From contig NZ_JAPIVG010000002.1 in NCBI RefSeq assembly GCF_026240095.1, forward strand, positions 248,001-312,000: a stretch of 64,000 bases of DNA, given 5' to 3'. Made by a program: the position numbers and the translations under genes. This DNA is from Pedobacter sandarakinus. GTDB taxonomy: Bacteria; Bacteroidota; Bacteroidia; Sphingobacteriales; Sphingobacteriaceae. This document shows, piece by piece, positions 52,632 through 62,440 of this stretch. The notes under the pieces were generated by a model. That model did not search any database and had not been told where the DNA came from. It worked only from the letters and a program-made list of their open reading frames with translations. Numbering within the stretch: the first letter of the stretch is position 1; every line of letters starts with the position of its first letter.

Positions 52632-54803
52632 TTATCTGGCACCAGGAGGGCAGTTGTCTTTTAAAAATTTAGTGTAGGTGAGTGACAAATGTTCGCTGGT
52701 ACCAGCGCCCTCAGAGATGCTGTGCGTACGATTTGGATAACTCATCAACTGGAAAACTTTCTTGTTTTTAATCAATTCATTGATAAGCATTTCAGCATTT
52801 TGGTAGTGAACATTATCATCTCCCGTGCCATGAATGTAAAGTAGGTTGCCTTGTAAATTTTTGGCATAAGTAACCGGCGAGCCCTTCACGTATGCTTCTT
52901 TGCTGGGAAATGGTGTGCCCATGTAACGCTCTTGATAAATGTTATCGTAGGTAAGCTGATTGCCAACCGCAGCGATGGAAATGCCAGTTTTGTATATTTC
53001 GGGATATTGAAATAACAGGTTAAGAGTAGAAGAACCGCCACCACTCCAGCCCCAAACAGCTACACGATCTTTATCCATAAAACTATTGGTGGCCAATAAT
53101 TTTTTCGCAGCCATGGCCTGGTCGCGGATATTAATTACCCCAATGTTTTTATAAATGCTTTTGCGCCAATTTGCACCCTTTGGAACAGGGGCACCACGAT
53201 TATCCATAGAAATGTAGATGTAGCCATCTTTAGCCATGTCGCCAGCATATAAGAAATTAATGCCAGCACCATAAGTGTCTGAAGCAGTAGGAGAGGCCGG
53301 TTCGCCATACACGTAAAATACCACAGGGTACTTTTTATCTGGATTAAAATTATCTGGTTTTTTCATCCAACCATCCATTTCTATACCGTCTTCTGTGGTT
53401 ACCTTGAAAAATTCAACTTTGTTTTTCGGTGCAGGTTGCTTAGCCAGTTGATTGGTGATGCTACCATCCATTGTAAAAGGATTTCCAGTAGCAAAGTTCA
53501 TCCACTCGGTAATTGGCCGTACCAAAGCGCTGTTGTAGCTATGGCGGGCGAATGCAGCACTTGGTGAAATGTCGTAGTTATGTGTGCCCGGAAGTAAGGT
53601 GGCGGGAGTAACCAATTCTAGCTTTCCTTTACCATCTAACTTGGTTTTATACAAGTATTTTTGGGTGGCATTATTCGGCGAAGCTAGGAAATAGACATAA
53701 TTATTTTTTTCATCAATTAGTTTAACATCGATTACATCATAATCGCCCTTCGTAACCAGCGTTGTTTTTTTGCCATCGCGGCTGATCCTGTAGAGGTGGT
53801 TCCAACCATCTTTGTCAGATAGGATGGTGAATTCTTTATTATCTGCAAGCCACTTCCAATCGTTTTGAGCGTCTATCCATGCTTTTGCCGCTTCTGAATA
53901 TATGGCTTTAGCTGTTCCTGTGCTAGCATTGCAAATAAACACCTTGCTTTCATTTTGCTCGCGGTTAAGTTGCTGTAAAATAATTTCGTTGCTATTCGGA
54001 ACCCACTGCATCCGTGGAATATAATGCTGAACATTATCGCCGGGAATATTTAACCAATTGGTTTTTGCTGTAGCTACATCTACCACGCCAACTTTGCAGG
54101 CCGAAGGGTTTTCGCCAACTTTGGGGTATTCTACCGGAATGGTATAAGGGTAGATCGAATCGGTATTATTGATCATCAGGAAATTTTTGATCTTAGTTGC
54201 ATCAATTTGCCAGTACGCAATTGTTTTACTGTCAGGGCTCCATCTAAAACCATCCCTACAATCGAACTCTTCTTCGTAAACCCAGTCGAATGTTCCATTG
54301 ATCATCCGGTCTGTTCCATCTGTAGTTAGGGCTTTGCCCGCGCTGCCGTCAATATTTTCTACATACAAATTATGCTGACTAACATACGCCACTTTAGTGC
54401 CATCTGGAGATATCTTGGCAAACATCAAAGATGATTCGGGCTTATCTTTGCCAATTTGCGTAATTTTATTCGTGGCTAAATCTGCCAGCCAATAGTCGCC
54501 ACGAGTGTCGTAACGCCAAACTTTTTTACTATTGGTATAGATAAGTGCTTTTTTACCATCTTTTGAAAATTGAAAACTCCTTACGGCGATTGGTGCCCCT
54601 TTTCCTGATGGTGTAAGTAATGCACTAGATATAACAGTTTTTCGTTCGCTTTTTGGAAGCGTAACTAAAACTACCTCGCCACTTGCAACTTGGTAGTATC
54701 CATTGCCATCTTCTGCCCAGTTTACATTTTGTGCTTTTGCATTTATTGCTAAAAAAGAAACAATACATGCAAATGATAATTTGATGAATAAGTTTTTAAT
54801 CAT
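52632..54803 (-). CDS. Dipeptidyl-peptidase IV-type serine peptidase (S9B)
   Basis: This exported 723-residue peptidase has a signal peptide (LSFACIVSFLAINAKAQ). A beta-propeller follows (residues 25-430, with VYEEEFDCRDGFRWSPDSKT and DFW-like repeats), then the alpha/beta hydrolase domain. Catalytic Ser is in VWGWSGGGSSTLNLL, Asp in IHGTGDDNVHYQNAEML and His in YPNRTHSISEG. It cleaves X-Pro or X-Ala dipeptides from periplasmic peptides. The EE pair in YEEEFDC is the substrate-anchoring motif of DPP4. Confidence 0.94.
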   Translation of the reverse strand: MIKNLFIKLSFACIVSFLAINAKAQNVNWAEDGNGYYQVASGEVVLVTLPKSERKTVISSALLTPSGKGAPIAVRSFQFSKDGKKALIYTNSKKVWRYDTRGDYWLADLATNKITQIGKDKPESSLMFAKISPDGTKVAYVSQHNLYVENIDGSAGKALTTDGTDRMINGTFDWVYEEEFDCRDGFRWSPDSKTIAYWQIDATKIKNFLMINNTDSIYPYTIPVEYPKVGENPSACKVGVVDVATAKTNWLNIPGDNVQHYIPRMQWVPNSNEIILQQLNREQNESKVFICNASTGTAKAIYSEAAKAWIDAQNDWKWLADNKEFTILSDKDGWNHLYRISRDGKKTTLVTKGDYDVIDVKLIDEKNNYVYFLASPNNATQKYLYKTKLDGKGKLELVTPATLLPGTHNYDISPSAAFARHSYNSALVRPITEWMNFATGNPFTMDGSITNQLAKQPAPKNKVEFFKVTTEDGIEMDGWMKKPDNFNPDKKYPVVFYVYGEPASPTASDTYGAGINFLYAGDMAKDGYIYISMDNRGAPVPKGANWRKSIYKNIGVINIRDQAMAAKKLLATNSFMDKDRVAVWGWSGGGSSTLNLLFQYPEIYKTGISIAAVGNQLTYDNIYQERYMGTPFPSKEAYVKGSPVTYAKNLQGNLLYIHGTGDDNVHYQNAEMLINELIKNKKVFQLMSYPNRTHSISEGAGTSEHLSLTYTKFLKDNCPPGAR

Positions 54804-54900
54804 AATAAAGTTAGTTCATAAAAAAAGCTTTTTAACTTTCGGGCTAATTTAATAAAAAGCCGGCGGTTAAAAAGCCTTATGTTAAAGCATTTGCGGTTAA

Positions 54901-55584
54901 CTATTCGCCACCACCTTGCATTTTCATTAATTCATCCATAGTTACCACCTCGTAACCTGTTGGTACATCTTTAGAAATTGTACCAACTTTGCCTTCTGAA
55001 ATTGCTTTCAGAGTAGTGGTAGTTTCGATGCCTCTTTGTGTTAACGTATATTTTACCGGAAAAGCAGCTAAACCAGGAAAGTAATTCTGAGAACCTACGT
55101 TTGGTAATTCCACATCTTTCGTTGCCCAAAGTTCGTGTGAAGCACCTTTATCGTCTTTAAATGTGAACTTTTCTGCATTGTAACCACCTAAAGTTTGTTT
55201 CTCTCCTGTAGCTTTGAAATCTGAATATTTAGGTAGCGTTCCCATTGCCTTCTCTATATCTTCTTTAGATTGTTTTACAGCAAACTGTTTCTGTGCAATA
55301 GGCACATCGATTAAAAGCAAGCCCGTTTTATCATTATTATCGGAAACAATACCAATTAATGCAGGTCCTTGTTCCATCTCAATTCTGGTTAAACCATTAT
55401 TAAATTTGACTTTAAGCTCTGAAGGAGGTTCTTGACCACCCATTGCAGCTTTCTGCTCATCAGTTAACTTATATTCCAGCCCATAAGTAATTGTTCCCTC
55501 TGCTATTTTCTTTTGCGCATGCGCGATAACGGCAGTACCTACTAAAATAAAGGCTAACACACCTGTTTTGATTGATTTGAACAT
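54901..55584 (-). CDS. Exported uncharacterised protein (DUF4412-like)
   Basis: This 227-residue protein has a signal peptide (VLAFILVGTAVIAHAQ). The body is beta-rich (AEGTITYGLEYKLT, NGLTRIEMEQGPALIGIVSD, LGGYNAEKFTFKDDKG) and reminiscent of DUF4412/GLPGLI-type exported proteins of Bacteroidetes, whose function is unknown. It ends MDELMKMQGGGE. It lies 97 bases upstream of the peptidase and 21 after the crotonase gene on the same strand. Confidence 0.6.
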   Translation of the reverse strand: MFKSIKTGVLAFILVGTAVIAHAQKKIAEGTITYGLEYKLTDEQKAAMGGQEPPSELKVKFNNGLTRIEMEQGPALIGIVSDNNDKTGLLLIDVPIAQKQFAVKQSKEDIEKAMGTLPKYSDFKATGEKQTLGGYNAEKFTFKDDKGASHELWATKDVELPNVGSQNYFPGLAAFPVKYTLTQRGIETTTTLKAISEGKVGTISKDVPTGYEVVTMDELMKMQGGGE

Positions 55585-55605
55585 GATTTATTTCTGTTTA
55601 GTTTT

Positions 55606-56382
55606 TTACCAGTTGATTTGTTCTTTGTTTAGAAATGATGCTATACCGCGTTTAAAGTCGTTACTTTCTCTTACCCGGGCATTTATTTGTACTGCGGTTT
55701 CTAACTTTTTCTCTAATAAAGGATTTACAGTTTGACCGATTAATTGCTTTGTAATCATCAAGGAATTTCCTGAGCTTTCTCTACACAAACTTAATGCAAA
55801 TTCTTTAACTGTGAGATTAATTTCTGTTGAATTTGTTACAAAATTTATCAAATTATAATTCAAGGCCTCTGTAGCAGAAAACACTTTACCAGTGAGTAGA
55901 ATTTCTTTGGCAATGGTTTCATTTACCTTTTGCATTAAAAAGCATGAAACAATTGCTGGTACAAAGCCGATTTTTACTTCGGTATAGCCGAACTTACTTT
56001 CAGGTGTAGCATACACAAAGTCGCATATTGTGGCCAAACCACAACCGCCTGCAATCGCATGGCCTTCAACCTGGGCAATTACTATTTTTGGTAAATAGTA
56101 TATTGTTGTGAAAAGTTTTTTCAACAAATTTGAGTCGGCAACATTTTCCTCAAAGGAATTATTTTGTAGTTGTTGTAAGTATTCTAGGTCTGCCCCAGCA
56201 CTAAAAGAACCGCCATTGGCTTTCAATACCACAACTTTGACCTTGTCATCTTCTTCTGCAAGGATAAAATTTTCAGTTAAGGCTTTAATAAGTGAGGGGT
56301 TAAGTGCATTTCGTTTTTCGGGGCGGTTTAATGTTATGGTTGCAATTCTATTCTCCACCTCATATTGCACTAAATTTTCCAT
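55606..56382 (-). CDS. Enoyl-CoA hydratase/isomerase (crotonase) family
   Basis: A 258-residue crotonase-fold enzyme with the CoA/oxyanion motifs GSFSAGADLEYLQQLQ and EGHAIAGGCGLATI, and Glu in FGYTEVKIGFVP. It begins with YEVENRIATITLNRPEKRNA. Hydratase and isomerase of acyl-CoAs are both possible; the methylglutaconyl-CoA or generic enoyl-CoA type cannot be told apart. No beta-oxidation operon surrounds it. Confidence 0.88.
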   Translation of the reverse strand: MENLVQYEVENRIATITLNRPEKRNALNPSLIKALTENFILAEEDDKVKVVVLKANGGSFSAGADLEYLQQLQNNSFEENVADSNLLKKLFTTIYYLPKIVIAQVEGHAIAGGCGLATICDFVYATPESKFGYTEVKIGFVPAIVSCFLMQKVNETIAKEILLTGKVFSATEALNYNLINFVTNSTEINLTVKEFALSLCRESSGNSLMITKQLIGQTVNPLLEKKLETAVQINARVRESNDFKRGIASFLNKEQINW

Positions 56383-56443
56383 CAGGTTCTTCGTATTTGA
56401 TTAATCGAATAGCCCTATCCACATTTACGTGTATAGATCCTTC

Positions 56444-58546
56444 TTATTTTAAAATTTGGCTATTTCTAAATTGAACCAAATATGCAGGATTTTTCTTTAA
56501 AATATGAAAGGGAATTCGATTAATTTCAGCGAATTTTTTAAAGGCGGCAATTTTGTAATCGTTGTTGGTTGCATCAATTAAGATATTGGAATAGGTCATA
56601 TCTTTTGCCCCACCATTGATGTTAAATTTGGTATTGCCTGTAAGCCATATTGCATCGAATCTAGCCCGGCCATGCATAATCTTATAATTTAACGAACTGT
56701 CTATAATCAGTATTTTATACTTGTTAAATATAATTTGACGCCCGTTCTTCGTAAAATCCCCATGTTGTTTATCTTCTGCGAGTGTGATTAATTTAACATC
56801 ACGAATCTGACTTTGTGCGAGTGCGGGTGCGATGAAAAATTGATAGCTTCTATCTGTGGTTTTCAAATCTGTAATCAAAATGGTTCTCGTACCCGACATA
56901 AATGCTGCTGCATAGTTCTTCCTAAGACTAAAGAAGATTATCTTACGCTGATGAAATGCACTCCAATTGCCGTATTCTATTAGGCAACTATAAGCGAGAT
57001 AAAGAACTACTGAAATCAAAAGCAAATATCGTTTATAATAAGCGAGTGCGTAGATAAATATGCCTAAAGCCAACGAAAGCAATGCAAGTTGCAACAAATT
57101 GATATAGATGGATGACACAGTTGCGAAAGGAAGATCGGCGATCCACTTTAAAATCAGGTTTGTAAATTTTATAATCCATTCTAAAGTTGGGGAAAGCCAC
57201 GATAGGAAGGGAATGAGTGTGAGCATACCAATCACCATGATCAGTATTAACGGAATAGAAATAAAGAGGTTCCCCAACAGAAAATACATTGGAAATTGGT
57301 GGAAATAATATATTGATAGTGGAAACGTGATGACCTGCGCCGCGGTAGATAGCGCAATGAGTGACCAGATCTTATCTAGCCAACTATTCTTTACGTAAAC
57401 CCAGTTATAAATTTTTGGCTGTAAATAAATTAGTCCAAAAACCGAAAGATATGATAGTTGAAAACCAACATCCCAAAGCAGAAATGGATTGTACACCAAT
57501 TGGCAGAAGGCTGCAAAGGCGAGCGTATTGTAACTGTTTTTATTTCTCGCAAATGTCTTACCAGCGATAAAAATCATAATCATTATCGCAGATCGAACAA
57601 CAGACGGAGACAGGCCCGTAATTAAAGCATAAGCCCAAATTAAACAACAGATAAGAATAAATTTTACGATTTTAAGGCGCCTTTTCCTATCCATAAATTT
57701 TAGTAAATAATCTAAAATGAAAAAGATGATGGCGACATGACTTCCAGAAACGGATAAAGCATGGATAGTTCCTGTTTTGGAATATGCATTTAAGGTTTCT
57801 TGACTTAAATCTGCCCGATAGCCTAATATTAAAGTTGATGCCACTGCGAAAGCCTCTGGATTAACAATGTTTTTCTTGAAGGCGCTGACTTGTTTTTTTC
57901 TCGAATTAATTGCAAATTTTACCAGGCTGTTTCCTACGTTGCGTCTAGTTTCTATAATCTGGCTGGAGTTGATGAAGGTTTGGCGATAAATATTTTGTGC
58001 AGCTAACCAATGCTTGAAATCGAATTCTGCAGGGTTGAATGGAGGGTCTATCGAAAGATGTTTAGACACCATAATAAATTCATCCCCATAGGCCACTTTA
58101 TAATTTCGCGTACTATCTAACTTAAGTGCAACAAGCAACTGCCCTGTAAGTTTCGTAGTTCTTTTATGATTGTACCCGGCTGTTACCCTGGCTTTAAAAC
58201 GAACGATATCTCCACTTATTTGAGGTTCATCGTTAACGTAAATTTTTAATGCGCTAAAATTTTGGTTACCAAAATAAGTAGACTTGAGTTGCTCATTATT
58301 CAATATCACCAAGAAAACACCAAGGGAGCAGAAGCATATTAAAATGGATATACCTAATATTCCCTTACTGCGATAAGCCTTTAATTTCTTATACCAAAGA
58401 TTGCTAACTATCACTAGAAAAAACAATATGAAAACAAAAGCAGCAGCAACCCATAGTAAATTTTTGCTCGCAAAATAATAGGCGAAGCCAATACCAAAAA
58501 TGAATGGCGCCAATATTCTTGCAAAAACAACCTCTGTTTTAAACAT
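56444..58546 (-). CDS. comEC: ComEC/Rec2-type DNA-uptake channel protein
   Basis: This 700-residue inner-membrane protein begins with the DUF4131-like periplasmic OB region (LKIYVNDEPQISGDIVRFKA) and then the ComEC competence domain of about ten membrane helices (TGTIHALSVSGSHVAIIFFI, ALITGLSPSVVRSAIMIMIF). The C-terminal third is beta-rich, but the usual metallo-beta-lactamase HxHxDH is absent, so the nuclease-like domain is degenerate. It carries transforming DNA across the inner membrane. Its start lies one base after the stop of the HHH barrel gene. Confidence 0.9.
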   Translation of the reverse strand: MFKTEVVFARILAPFIFGIGFAYYFASKNLLWVAAAFVFILFFLVIVSNLWYKKLKAYRSKGILGISILICFCSLGVFLVILNNEQLKSTYFGNQNFSALKIYVNDEPQISGDIVRFKARVTAGYNHKRTTKLTGQLLVALKLDSTRNYKVAYGDEFIMVSKHLSIDPPFNPAEFDFKHWLAAQNIYRQTFINSSQIIETRRNVGNSLVKFAINSRKKQVSAFKKNIVNPEAFAVASTLILGYRADLSQETLNAYSKTGTIHALSVSGSHVAIIFFILDYLLKFMDRKRRLKIVKFILICCLIWAYALITGLSPSVVRSAIMIMIFIAGKTFARNKNSYNTLAFAAFCQLVYNPFLLWDVGFQLSYLSVFGLIYLQPKIYNWVYVKNSWLDKIWSLIALSTAAQVITFPLSIYYFHQFPMYFLLGNLFISIPLILIMVIGMLTLIPFLSWLSPTLEWIIKFTNLILKWIADLPFATVSSIYINLLQLALLSLALGIFIYALAYYKRYLLLISVVLYLAYSCLIEYGNWSAFHQRKIIFFSLRKNYAAAFMSGTRTILITDLKTTDRSYQFFIAPALAQSQIRDVKLITLAEDKQHGDFTKNGRQIIFNKYKILIIDSSLNYKIMHGRARFDAIWLTGNTKFNINGGAKDMTYSNILIDATNNDYKIAAFKKFAEINRIPFHILKKNPAYLVQFRNSQILK

Positions 58547-58547
58547 T

Positions 58548-60572
58548 TTAAAACTGATACCTTAACTGAATTTTGAGCTCACTTTTCTTATTGCCTTGGA
58601 TTTCATCAAGGTACGTACCAACAGTTTCTACGTTTCGGTAGTAGAACATGGCATATCTACACCATAAATTTAGTCTTTTTGCTATGCTCAATTTAGTGTT
58701 GATATAAGTTCTGAAACCCTTTCCACTGTACATACCGAATGCAAAACTATATAACACGTCATCCTCATAAGCATATATTCTACTGTTATAGCTAGCTGTT
58801 GAAAAATACGCAATTCTTATATTACCGGTTATTTTAGAGAACATTGGTGAATAATCAATATCCTGATAGACTAAATATCCAAACTCATTGTTAGCATCAC
58901 CCTTTTTAAATTGCGATACCTCTAATCGGTTTTGAAAGCTCCAGATCTTATTGATCTGCCAACTTACTTCGCAACGATAATTACTTCGCGTTACATCGTC
59001 TAAAAAATAAATAGGCTCTTCCAAATCGGTGTTTTGCTGTTTGGTTTCCTTTTTGAATCTGCCCAAAACCTTAAAAGTTTTTGTAGGCGTGTAAGCCAAT
59101 TGTGCTAACAGTTCGTAACCTTTTGATGGAGCATCCACACGGTACTTTAACCATGGAAATCGGAAATAATCTGCATAAAAAGATAGAGACCAGCGCTTAT
59201 TCGGTATGATATTTAAGCCAGTATAGAATCCCTTTTCATTGATTGCTTCACTGGCTTCTGAAACGGCCTGATTAAAAAAGCTGTGATAGTTTTCTGCATA
59301 ATTTCGGTAGGTGATTGCGGCAGAAACTATGGGCGAAAGACTTATCAATGCACCATTAACACTTGCCATTCCAGTTCCTAAACTTTTTGCAAACTCGCCA
59401 AAAGTGTAAATATTCTTATAAGTGTAGTTGTAAAAGACGCCAAGGTTTGTAAGTTTATTTCCTGTAAAGCTAAACTGATCATAAGGGGCTGCCTGTGGAA
59501 TAAACTCATTGCCGTATTTGCTTCTGTAAGCAATGGTTCCGATTGCAATATCATTATTGTTGTATTGTATTACAGCGCCGTATATATCTTGCTTTAGTGC
59601 ATCCTTGTTTTCGATTTCTGTTGGTGTACGGTGCAAGCCGGTTTGGTTTATAGTAGATTGTTTCAAACTTCCATCTGAGCTTTGATCCTGACTTGCATCC
59701 AATTTCCGAAAGGATATAAATCCTGTTAAATCGATATTCTTCAAGATTTGCACTGTGCTTGCAGCTCCCCTAAAAAAGGAATATTCGTTGGCCGAGGTGT
59801 AGGGTCTCAAACCTAAATCTTTCTTGGCAACACTAGTAACATCGGGGGCTTTGCCAAATGAAAACCCCGACCAAAGTGTTAAGCCCTGACCAAATTGCAT
59901 GGTGTAATCTCCGACAACGAATTTTTTGATAGTTCCTAATTTAAATAGGGCAACATTTCCCGAAAGAAAATCAATTGACGTAGATTTTTCTCCGGCATCT
60001 TTATCCAGGGTTAGGGCAGCAGAAAAAATAGAGCCGTAATGATATCTATACCGGGATTGTAGGCGTTGCGGAGTTCCTAAATACCTATTGCCAGGCAAAT
60101 CCGTAAATCCCTTTTGTTGTTCTACAACCTGTGCAAAGCGAAGAAAAACATCATTCTCTCCAAACTTTAAAAGGTTTTTAGCATTTAATTTCTCATATCC
60201 CGATATCGGGTTTACCGTAACAAACGGAATTAATAATTCTACGGTGTTTGGATCAAAACCATTAATAGATTGGAGTTCTAATACATCTATGAATTTGCCA
60301 TTTTCTTGAGTGTAATTGAAGAAATTGCTGATTTGCAACGGCGAAAGGAAAATTAGGGTTTTTAATTCTTCTGGTGAGGTTTTATTGAGGTTTATCGGAT
60401 GTTTGCGGTAGCGATTGAGAACATCTACCAATTCAGTTATGTCATAGTCGTCTGGCAAAGTCTCAGCCATACTTTCCAGAATATCACGTAAGTCAACATC
60501 TTTTAACTTTTGTTGGGCATTAACTACTAACCCAAGCAGCATAAGTAGAGTGATAATTACTTTAAAACGCAT
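58548..60572 (-). CDS. Helix-hairpin-helix outer-membrane barrel protein (ComEA-like N-domain)
   Basis: This 674-residue exported protein has signal peptide RFKVIITLLMLLGLVVNAQ and then two helix-hairpin-helix motifs (LNKTSPEELKTLIFLSP, VLELQSINGFDPNTVELLIP; about residues 70-125) as in ComEA DNA receptors. The remaining 540 residues form an outer-membrane beta-barrel of aromatic-alternating strands, ending LKIQLRYQF. ATG 60572 (MRFKVII) is preferred over ATG 60602. Joining DNA-binding HHH with a barrel, directly before comEC, suggests a DNA receptor; that is inference. Confidence 0.82.
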   Translation of the reverse strand: MRFKVIITLLMLLGLVVNAQQKLKDVDLRDILESMAETLPDDYDITELVDVLNRYRKHPINLNKTSPEELKTLIFLSPLQISNFFNYTQENGKFIDVLELQSINGFDPNTVELLIPFVTVNPISGYEKLNAKNLLKFGENDVFLRFAQVVEQQKGFTDLPGNRYLGTPQRLQSRYRYHYGSIFSAALTLDKDAGEKSTSIDFLSGNVALFKLGTIKKFVVGDYTMQFGQGLTLWSGFSFGKAPDVTSVAKKDLGLRPYTSANEYSFFRGAASTVQILKNIDLTGFISFRKLDASQDQSSDGSLKQSTINQTGLHRTPTEIENKDALKQDIYGAVIQYNNNDIAIGTIAYRSKYGNEFIPQAAPYDQFSFTGNKLTNLGVFYNYTYKNIYTFGEFAKSLGTGMASVNGALISLSPIVSAAITYRNYAENYHSFFNQAVSEASEAINEKGFYTGLNIIPNKRWSLSFYADYFRFPWLKYRVDAPSKGYELLAQLAYTPTKTFKVLGRFKKETKQQNTDLEEPIYFLDDVTRSNYRCEVSWQINKIWSFQNRLEVSQFKKGDANNEFGYLVYQDIDYSPMFSKITGNIRIAYFSTASYNSRIYAYEDDVLYSFAFGMYSGKGFRTYINTKLSIAKRLNLWCRYAMFYYRNVETVGTYLDEIQGNKKSELKIQLRYQF

Positions 60573-61362
60573 AACCCAATGAGATTTGAGGTGCATAACC
60601 AAGATTAGCGTCGTAGATTGTTGCCATATCTACCATAAACTTCTTATAATAAATACCGAAGCCGGCAAACTGCTTAAAAGGTCTAGCATTTATACCGCCC
60701 CTTAAACTAAACAGTTCAATAAGCTTATAATCTAGTCCAACTTGCACGTTTATCAACTGATTTAATTCTTTTACAACAGTCGTTGCGATTAAGACTTTGT
60801 CAGACGCATGATAGCTTAGACCTATACTAAAACAGGTGGGGATGATGTCATCAATATCATTGTTTGCATATTTCTGACGAGCAAGATTGTTGATATTTGC
60901 CCCTAGAATAAAGTATTTATTGAATTTGTATTGGGCTCCAAAATCAACAGAAAATCCATTTGTAGTTCCGTAGTTAGGAATACTGATCTCCTGGTAATTT
61001 GTATTTAGTCCGAAAGAGAGGTGTGGCCCAAATTTCCTGGCATAGGTTAAGCCAATTTTGTTTTCTCGATATGCTGAAAAGCCGTAACGCTGAAAATTAA
61101 GACCAACAACGTTATCATCAATCGGAACAACAACTGCCACGCCTTGACTGCTTACTTCATTACTGAAAAGATGTTTGGCGTAACTTAGCGATAGAGCCGG
61201 CTTAGTTAAAAAAGTAATGCCGGCAGGGTTAAATTGTGCTACCCAAGGGTCTTGTACCGCTGTGCCTGAATAACCCATTCCGGTAAGCTTAGCACCAGAA
61301 TTATACTGCGAGAAGGCGGCGCTGTTAAACGTAACAATGAACAAAAACCACAAATTTTTCAT
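60562..61362 (-). CDS. PorV/PorQ-family outer-membrane beta-barrel protein
   Basis: A 266-residue exported barrel with signal peptide FLFIVTFNSAAFSQ and the family start GMGYSGTAVQDPWVAQFNPAG (about 28-48). Beta strands end in the aromatic C-terminal YAPQISLGYAF. PorV/PorQ relatives assist surface proteins, including type IX secretion cargo; this one lies next to the DNA-uptake genes. It overlaps the HHH barrel gene by 11 bases. Confidence 0.82.
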   Translation of the reverse strand: MKNLWFLFIVTFNSAAFSQYNSGAKLTGMGYSGTAVQDPWVAQFNPAGITFLTKPALSLSYAKHLFSNEVSSQGVAVVVPIDDNVVGLNFQRYGFSAYRENKIGLTYARKFGPHLSFGLNTNYQEISIPNYGTTNGFSVDFGAQYKFNKYFILGANINNLARQKYANNDIDDIIPTCFSIGLSYHASDKVLIATTVVKELNQLINVQVGLDYKLIELFSLRGGINARPFKQFAGFGIYYKKFMVDMATIYDANLGYAPQISLGYAF

Positions 61363-61459
61363 AGCCGAGCATTAACTGGGACGTATAAAAAATAGAGTGA
61401 TTTGTTTGTCTTCTAAAAATAGCGAAAAATTCCTTAGATAAAAAAACTTTATATCTCTA

Positions 61460-62242
61460 TCAGTCTAATTGGGAAGCAAGAATATCTTGCTGGCTTAAGG
61501 CCTCAACAGCTGCCAAACTTTCATTTAAGAACTTTGATTTGTAGCTTTCTTCAGATTTATTAATAAAAAGTACTGTCTTCTCTGCAATAGTGGCAATTAC
61601 TTTTTCGGCAAGGTTTGAAGACACCGCGGGGCAACCCTGGCTTCTCCCTAACCGACCCAGTTGATCGATGGTTTGCTGACAGACATAATCTGCCCCATGA
61701 ACCACAATTGCCCTCGCCCTCGCATTATTATTAAAGCCTGCATCCATGCCATCTAGTTTAAGAGATTTTCCATGCTTTCCATAATAAATTTCTCCCGTTA
61801 GGTAGAAGCCTAAACTGCTTTGATTTGAATTTATAGTATTAGAAAAGTGATTTGGCTTATCGCCGCCACTATTTTGACCATGTGCTACCCAAGTATTTAG
61901 CAATAATTTTTTCTGATCGATGTCGATGATGTATAGACGCTTTTTGGCACTCTCCTGGTCAAAGTCTGCTATTGTTAAAATAGATTTTTGATTTACAGTC
62001 CCCATTGACTTCAAGTTGTAAAAACCTGTTAGGGCTTTTTCAAATACATCTTCCCCTAAACCTGCCGAATCCAAATCAGCCGTTAAATAAATATCTTTCA
62101 TGTAGTTATGGTATAGGCTATCTACGTAAGGTGTTAACTCTTGTTGTATTTGAGGCCTGCTGTCTATGGGTTTCCAGCTTGTGCTCGTGAAAATGATTAA
62201 TACTAATGCGCCTAAGCAGAAGCTAAAATGGTATTTTCTCAT
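61460..62242 (-). CDS. L,D-transpeptidase-like murein protein (YkuD_2 type)
   Basis: This exported 260-residue protein has the membrane or signal segment FCLGALVLIIFTSTSWKPI. The catalytic motif is VVHGADYVCQQ (His) and GRSQGCPAVSSNLAEKVI (Cys nucleophile in SxGCP), the L,D-transpeptidase fold. It may cross-link peptidoglycan or attach proteins to it. It sits alone, with no partner genes around it. Confidence 0.82.
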   Translation of the reverse strand: MRKYHFSFCLGALVLIIFTSTSWKPIDSRPQIQQELTPYVDSLYHNYMKDIYLTADLDSAGLGEDVFEKALTGFYNLKSMGTVNQKSILTIADFDQESAKKRLYIIDIDQKKLLLNTWVAHGQNSGGDKPNHFSNTINSNQSSLGFYLTGEIYYGKHGKSLKLDGMDAGFNNNARARAIVVHGADYVCQQTIDQLGRLGRSQGCPAVSSNLAEKVIATIAEKTVLFINKSEESYKSKFLNESLAAVEALSQQDILASQLD

Positions 62243-62440
62243 TAATGGGATGTTTGGTGTGAATTCTAATTATCACGAAATAAATGCCATTTTGTTGCCC
62301 TAACAATTTTTTCGAGTATAATTGTTTTACTGTTATATGACTTAAAGAACTATAATTAGTTGTTTATAAGCATTTATGAAACTAAGTTTACCAGCTAACA
62401 AATAAGCTGTTCATCTGTTAATAAACCAAAGAAAGCTGAT

